From Spirodela intermedia (taxonomy: Eukaryota > Streptophyta > Magnoliopsida > Alismatales > Araceae), in contig LR746270.1 in NCBI GenBank assembly GCA_902729315.2, positions 6,069,221 to 6,133,220 of the forward strand: DNA of 64,000 bases, in the 5' to 3' direction. The notes beneath the pieces were generated by a model that was given only the letters and a program-made list of their open reading frames with translations, had not been told where the DNA came from and ran no database searches. Positions 58,411 through 64,000 of the stretch are shown here, in pieces. How positions within the stretch are numbered: the first letter of the stretch is position 1; every line of letters starts with the position of its first letter. The translations under genes and the position numbers were made by a program.

Positions 58411-61074
58411 ATGTCGCACAGCGACACCATCCCCCTTCACCCCTCGTCGCAGTCGGACATCGATGAGATCGAGAACCTGATCAACGCCAGCGTCCAGTCC
58501 GGCCCCGCCACTGTCCTTCCGGCTAGACCCCCTAGTCCGCCAAGGGCGTCGATACCCATCTCTTCGTCGCCCTTTATCGCGTCCAACCTTCCCCCGCCGA
58601 CGTATCAGAAGCCGCCCACAGCTCCTGGACCGACCCCTCCGGCGGTCATCCCTGTCTCCGACTCGCGCCCCCTCCCCTCCGGACCCACTGGATTCGGGTC
58701 GCCGCCCAACACGCTGACGGAGCCAGTGTGGGACACTGTGAAGAGGGATTTGTCGAGGATCGTGAGCAACCTGAAACTGGTGGTATTTCCAAACCCTAAT
58801 CGCGAAGATCCCGGCAAGGCGCTGAGAGATTGGGATCTTTGGGGTCCCTTCTTTTTTATCATTTTCCTGGGGTTGACACTCTCGTGGTCGGCATCTGTGA
58901 AGAAGGTTAGGATTTGTTTCCTCTTTTTTTCTCGTGTGTCATGGGCCTTGATGGCCGCATAATCATAATTATGTGGATTTGTTTTTTGGATTACGGCTGG
59001 TTTTCGTTTCACTCCTTTTATTGTTACTTTTGGGATATGAATACGTCGATTCTACTGATAAATTCGCAGTGGTTTTCTTTTAGCGTCGAAACACCAGAGC
59101 AGAGTTTCGTACTGGGGCCTCAGTTCCTCGATTTAGGTCTTTGAATGCCAAGTATGGTCGAATTACAGCCTATTGACTTTGCATCATGGCATTCAAATGC
59201 TGTGGGGGAATCGAAATGCGTAATGCTGAGCATGGTTTCCATTATGCTGGATCTTTGGGATAGTGTCCTAATGATTATAAGAATAGTAAGGGTTGTGGAA
59301 AACATATTTTATTTTCCTCATATTGGAATTAATAATAATGATAGAAACCAGAGAAGCATATTTTTTTGAAGCTTTTCTTTCTGGTCGGCTGATTTTTATT
59401 ATGTTGAAGTACCTAGGAGCATGCCAATTACCTTAGTCATATGGCAGAACTTACTATCCTCGACAGGAATAATGCCTTTTTTTTTATTTAAATAACCTAG
59501 ATTACACAACCAGAGGGCAGTGATGGTCTCTCAAATCGGTTAAAGAGTTTTTTAGAGGAAAAATGAAAAGAATGGATATAACATAGAGAGATGTAATCTT
59601 CTCTTGGGAAATTCTCAACCAAATAGTTAATGGATATAAAACCCTAACTACGTGAATCTCGAACATACTGTCTTTAACCAAATACTACGTTCTTTGAATC
59701 AGAAATTAAATGACAGTACGTTCTGAACTCTTTGACTCGCTTTTTAAACCGAACATTGCTTTAGTGTTATCTAGAGAAACAAATATCTACAGGATATTCT
59801 ATAAATCTTTTGTCAACTTCTAACAGTGATATAACTAGAGGACTAAGTAACATAGGTTGATAGTTTTTAAACTTAAATCTATCAGAAAGAAACAGCTGAA
59901 CGTTTTGAGTAGAATTGCAGCAGATTGAAGAGATAAAAAATGAGTCGTCAAAATTTCCGTTCCTAATTTGGTGAAAGTCTCGTTGTAGGATTAGTTGGCT
60001 GCATCGAGTATCTTGCCTCATATTATGATCATCAGCTGAATTTAATTTCTTTTGACAGAGTGAAAAGGCTGGTTGTGGTATATGCAGATCTTTAGTTCCC
60101 AAGGAAGTTTTGTGATATGATAGTCAGCCACTTACCCTTATGGATCATTAACATTTTTTAAAACTTAAACTTTGCCTACTGCTGGTAAGGTTTACGGCTG
60201 TTGAAATAAGAATGTGACGTATAGATTTTTGTTCCTTTTTTTCGAGTTTTATCACATAAGTTGCATACTTCATGATCCCTTGGAGTTCAATAACTCCCAT
60301 CTCAAAAAGAATTAATGGGGACATGTGATTGTTTAATTAATTTATCATAATTATGACATGCATGTACTAACTAAAAAAGAAAAACGAAAACAGTGCTATC
60401 AATTTGTGGGTAACATTCCCAATGAGAAACATGTGTTTGGTGCTCACAGATGGAGAAGTGGTCATCATTAATTCTGAATTCATTGTCCTTCCCCAACTAA
60501 ATGAACACCAATTTCCATTGATCGTGCGTGTCATTCCAAGTAGGGTAATCAGATTGCACGTCAGAATCACCCTTGAGAGAAGCACATAACTTATCCAACT
60601 TCTTGATGTATATCCTTTATTTCGCATCATCCTACTAATTAAGTTCTCTTCTTTCAACTATTTCAGTCCGAAGTGTTTGCAGTCGCATTTGCCGTCCTTG
60701 CAGCCGGGGCGATCATACTCACACTGAATGTCCTACTTTTGGTAAGTTCCCTTCCTCGTGTCTGTTCCTTTCAGTCTCCCTTCACGGCTTCAATACACAC
60801 CCTCGTCCCCCTGCAGGGTGGGCACATCATCTTCTTTCAGAGCCTTAGCCTTCTGGGCTACTGTCTATTCCCTCTGGATGTGGGGGCCCTTATCTGTCTT
60901 CTCAAGGACAATGCCATCGTCAAGCTCATCGTCGTGACTATCACACTGGTGTGGAGCTCTTGGGCAGCATACCCATTTATGAGCGCAGCAGTTGGCCCCA
61001 GGAGGAAAGCCTTGGCCCTCTATCCAGTCTTCCTCATGTATGTCTCTGTTGGCTTCCTCATCATTGCCATCTGA
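58411..61074 (+). CDS. YIP4: YIP1-family Golgi/TGN membrane protein (YIP4-like), three exons
   Basis: Exons 58,411-58,905, 60,667-60,741 and 60,817-61,074 join in phase 0 with GT/AG borders (gttagg...ttcag and gtaagt...tgcag) to give 275 codons. The start at [14 protein letters not shown] is preferred over an in-frame ATG four codons earlier because plant YIP4 proteins begin this way. The N-terminal 140 residues are cytosolic, with an acidic [10 protein letters not shown] stretch and a Pro-rich part (38-105). The Yip1 signature follows: DLWGP at 142-146 and LLGYC at 202-206. About five membrane segments fill 147-275, ending at the lumenal/cytosolic tail FLIIAI. YIP4 proteins act with ECHIDNA at the trans-Golgi network in secretion of cell-wall polysaccharides; that role is inferred from the family. 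The first intron is 1.76 kb and AT-rich; the second is 75 bp. Confidence 0.93.
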
Positions 61075-61199
61075 CTGAGTTGCTGGGGAGGCGAATTATT
61101 GTCAACGCAAGATGCTATATCAGGGACGACAAGATACCCATGTAAATTACTATTTGAGGTAATCGTTGTATCTAGATCTCCTTTACTTTTCTGTGGAGA

Positions 61200-61640
61200 A
61201 TGATATATTCTCTGGTTTGACCCGGGTCGTCTTTGAAGCTTGGAGACTGTCATCTAGATTTCATGTTGTTCACTTGCCCATAAAAGTTCCATGAAATTGT
61301 TTGACAAAGGAAAAAAATTGAGACCATCATGTGTAATGGAGATGAGTTGACTAGAATCATTACATAAACATGGTTAGTTCGTAATCTTCATTTGCTCATT
61401 TCATCGTTGATCCAGTGTTAAATGCGTTGACTTTTTCATTAAAGCTGAGGGTCTATCATCTAGATTCATCGTCATTCTCTTACCCGGAAAACTGATCAAC
61501 AAAAAAGAAATAACAGCGGATAGCTTCATTTAGTGGCTTTGAGTTGACTAATATTTTTGAGTAAATATGTGTAATTCCATAATCTTCTCCTTGTCAACTT
61601 TTTCATTGAATTTTGTCTTTAAAAACTCCTCAACCTCTGG
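61200..61640. repeat. Imperfect ~205-bp tandem duplication with TTGAC motifs
   Basis: Two diverged units (about 61,235-61,440 and 61,441-61,640) share gtcatctagatttcat / ctatcatctagattcat, then ttgac.aag, gagttgacta and a final ttgactttttcatt or ttgtcaactttttcatt. As a result TTGAC cores recur at about 61,218, 61,303, 61,354, 61,428 and 61,552, with more at about 61,728 and 61,825. It lies in the convergent space between YIP4 and the WRKY gene. Confidence 0.65.
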
Positions 61641-62080
61641 TTGCAATTCACTTATTAGAGCTGAATTGTTCTGTGGATGAAAGATGTCCCGTTTTTGGGA
61701 GATTGCTGACTTTCCTTTCCAGCCGAGGTTGACTTTAAACTCGCTGATATCTTTATTAAAGAAAATAGAAGGTGAGAAAAAATAAGAGCGCTAGATCACT
61801 AAAACGTGCCCTTGGAATAAAATAAAGTCAACGTTGCGGGCCCCAACGATCACTGTTTTCTAACTTAGGTCCCTCTCAATTCATCGAAATGCAAAAGAGT
61901 AATCTTGTCCTTGTCAGATTATGAACAAGGTTCCATGATCAATACGTCACTCTAAGAACATGAATATCCCACAAATATTTTCCACATTACAAATTTCATT
62001 TCTTATTAGTTTCTCAAACTAATTATTATATTTGACGTATAATGTTGTTGAAATAAATAAATCACCTGATAATCATATTC

Positions 62081-62118
<38 letters not shown>

Positions 62119-62330
62119 ATGGTTGAATAACCGATAAAAAGATTTAAATTTGATGTTTTTAATGAGATCTTGTTAATAATCGTGAATTCTGTGTATAGAC
62201 AGAAAATTACGCATTGAAAAAACAACCTATGTGGGTTGTCCCCATAGAATTAATAATAATTAGAGAGTATTTTTCGTGAGGATATTGTTCTTCGATTTAA
62301 TCTTCGAATGGGTGATATTTTTCAATTACA

Positions 62331-62361
<31 letters not shown>

Positions 62362-62800
62362 AATCACTTCAAATAAGTTATAGAGTAATTAGGGCCATGC
62401 AATTAATTAGAAGGTAAAAGATTAAATCATCCTCATTGAAAAACAGAAAAAAAAGATGGTTGTCAACAACCCAAGAGATTGTGACCACACGCCCGACTAA
62501 GAGATCCCATCATCCCCCCTAAACCCTTATCCCTTCACCGGCTCTCCGAGGGAAGATCACATGAAGACGCAGCCACCCCTCGTGTAACTCGTGCCCCCCC
62601 CCTCTTCAAAGCCCCTTCCCCGGGCATCTCGAGCTGATCTTCCTCCATCTTTCTTCCCCTTTCTTGCAGAGCAAGAGCTCAACTAACCCAATTAAGTAAT
62701 TCTGCTCATAGAGCCCTTGGCGATGAGAGAGAGGAGAGAGAGAGAGAGAGAGAAGCTGATGGGTATGAACAATGCGGATGACCTGCAACGAGAAAAGGAC
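61640..62800. other. Intergenic region between YIP4 and WRKY, with microsatellites
   Basis: No supported gene. (TC)n is at 62,085-62,116 and (GA)n at 62,330-62,356; they are of opposite phase, could pair as an inverted repeat and are about 215 bp apart. The part at about 62,480-62,700 is C-rich and probably includes the 3' untranslated region of the minus-strand WRKY gene, with a further GA run at 62,726-62,755. Confidence 0.6.
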
Positions 62801-63679
62801 TCATTGATCCTGGAGGAGGGGGACAGGCAAGGGGAGGACGATCTTCTCGTCGAAGGAACCGCCGCTCCTGACCCAGCCGGCGGCGGCGGAGGAGACGACG
62901 GGGAGCTCCTCCAGCTCGTCGAAGAAGTCGTCCTCCTCCTCCTCCGGCGACTCCGCCGCCGGGCCCGGAGAGTTCCCCTCCTTGTGGACATCGCTGAGAG
63001 GGAGCCTGTTCTGCTCTAATTCCCCTTCGGTCCGTTCCGGCGGCGGGGCGGCGGCGTTCAGGTCTCCCTCTCCGGCGCCGGCGAGCTCCTTGGCGCCGCC
63101 GTCCCCGGCGGGGCTCCCCGGCGGCGCCGCCGGGCCGGGGTGGTTGTGGTCGGAGGTGTAGGTTATGATGAGCACGGAGGGGTCCGTGCGGCTCCTCTCC
63201 ACCTGCTTCTTCGCGGAGCAGCCCTTGGAAGTGCTGCACCTGTAGTAACCTCTGAAAGCGAGAAAGAGATGGGATCGGATCGGATCGGATCGGATCGGAT
63301 CAGACCAGATCAGATCAGATGATTGAATGGTTTTTTTTTTCTCTGAGGATGAGGAGGAAGGAGGTGGAAATTTAGAGTCTTGGCGAGGTGGGTCACCTCG
63401 GGTAGGGTGAACCCTTGATGGGCTTCTGCCCGTACTTCCTCCACGACCAGAGATCGGAAGGCGGACCCTCCGCCCCCTTGCTGCTCTTCCCGGCGGCCGT
63501 CTCCACCCTCACTGTCACCACCGTCTTCTCCCCTACCTTCCTATAAAAAGAAAAGCATGTCCAGACAGCAACACAGATCGAGCCTTAGCGAGAGAGAGAG
63601 AGAGATAGATAGACTGACGGACAGACATGGATAATTGTTGAGAGAGAGACAGACAGACAGACACGGAGAATTGTTGAGT

Positions 63680-63719
<40 letters not shown>

Positions 63720-63795
63720 GAATTGTTGGGAGGGAGAGGGGAGAGAACCTCTTCTTGGGGGACTGGGAGTCGGCCTTGGGTGGCTGTGTCTCGTC

Positions 63796-63798
<3 letters not shown>
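62801..63798 (-). CDS. Group IIe WRKY transcription factor, three exons
   Basis: Minus-strand exons 63,798-63,749, 63,540-63,397 and 63,251-62,801 join with GT/AG borders to give 214 codons. The WRKY domain reads [20 protein letters not shown] then [20 protein letters not shown] and [17 protein letters not shown]. The zinc ligands are C-x5-C-x23-H-x-H. The last intron splits the arginine of PYPRGYY in phase 2, the conserved WRKY intron site. The sequence around the domain fits group IIe (Arabidopsis WRKY65/69-like; family knowledge). A basic nuclear-localisation cluster, PKKRKV, is assembled exactly across the exon 1-2 junction. The C-terminal 90 residues are acidic, with an [15 protein letters not shown] stretch that could serve as activation region. 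It should bind W-box DNA (TTGAC) in the nucleus. The N terminus is short. Confidence 0.92.
63266..63320. repeat. (GGATC)n / (AGATC)n repeat in WRKY intron 2
   Basis: gggatcggatcggatcggat continues into agaccagatcagatcagat. Each unit contains GATC. The run lies just inside the acceptor end of intron 2 on the minus strand. Confidence 0.9.
63586..63724. repeat. (GA)n and (ACAG)n microsatellites in WRKY intron 1
   Basis: GA runs at 63,588-63,606 and 63,680-63,702, and gaca/acag runs at 63,646-63,662 and 63,702-63,719, with the phrase gagaattgttg repeated between them. Two diverged copies of one composite repeat are likely. Confidence 0.85.

Positions 63799-63800
<2 letters not shown>

Positions 63801-63840
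<40 letters not shown>
63801..63840. repeat. (GA)20 tract in the WRKY 5' leader
   Basis: On the minus strand an uninterrupted run of about 20 GA units ends two bases before the ATG at 63,798. GA tracts in plant leaders can bind BBR/BPC GAGA-binding proteins (family knowledge). The length may vary between individuals. Confidence 0.85.
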
Positions 63841-63843
<3 letters not shown>

Positions 63844-64000
63844 TCCAGCTCTCAGTTCCTGCCGTCTCTCACCTGGTTCCTGCGATCACACTGCCCCCTT
63901 CAAACAGCCGCCTCCTTTCCCACCTTCCCTGGGAACTAAACCAGCAAGAACAGGCTTCCGAGCAAAAGCTGAAAGGCGGTCGTTACATTCAACACTAGAA
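63841..64000. other. Upstream region of the WRKY gene (window edge)
   Basis: Only 160 bp of upstream sequence are available. It is C-rich on the plus strand, with no clear TATA box. Transcription start and promoter probably lie outside the window or in this stretch. Confidence 0.4.

Noticed and set aside
62692-63239. Alternative frames of 99-177 codons over WRKY exon 3
   Set aside because: They overlap the exon that continues the WRKY zinc finger in the correct splice phase. Only that frame carries the conserved zinc ligands.

Overview
This is a nuclear plant sequence, most likely from a monocot. The evidence is three intron-spliced plant genes, GC-rich coding sequences set in AT-rich, retrotransposon-filled DNA, and plant-only families (BAHD acyltransferase, pectin methylesterase/invertase inhibitor, group IIe WRKY). 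I cannot name the species. No bacterial, organellar or rDNA segment is visible.

Region 1 (1-20,240) is one head-to-tail satellite array. It has about 14.4 units of about 1.40 kb, and the window starts inside it. Most of each unit is nearly invariant. Copy-to-copy differences are mainly small indels at about ten fixed C/G-rich spots, which looks partly technical (methylated-cytosine base calling). The unit carries no credible gene. It does carry a pyrimidine tract and a cluster of perfect dyad symmetries.

Region 2 (20.2-32.5 kb) is AT-rich repeat debris. It includes a decayed 5' fragment of a BAHD gene (21.8 kb), a long inverted repeat (22.2-24.2 kb), a frameshifted BAHD pseudogene (26.3-27.7 kb, + strand) and a tandem array of a 401-bp unit joined by (GA)n tracts (28.1-29.6 kb).

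Region 3 (32.5-47.3 kb) is nested LTR retrotransposons. A dead Ty1/Copia element (PBS at 32,581; gag, integrase, RT and RNase H remnants) is split by a solo LTR of a Ty3/Gypsy family (35,821-39,586). That LTR is itself split by a 2.19-kb GC-rich solo LTR with a perfect 5-bp target duplication (36,467-38,653). A second, gag-only Gypsy element of the same family lies on the minus strand (about 42.15-47.35 kb).

Region 4 (47.3-64 kb) is the gene-bearing part. It holds an intact intronless BAHD acyltransferase (50,747-52,141, - strand), whose coding region and 3' flank form an inverted duplication with the 26-29.8 kb pseudogene block. It also holds a PMEI-domain gene (53,897-54,589, +), a three-exon YIP4-like Golgi membrane protein gene (58,411-61,074, +) and a three-exon group IIe WRKY gene (62,801-63,798, -) that converges on YIP4. 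These genes do not form a pathway; the BAHD copies are the only related genes. The best leads are the satellite array with its error or methylation signature, the tail-to-tail BAHD inverted repeat that could generate silencing RNA, and the dated nest of retrotransposon insertions.
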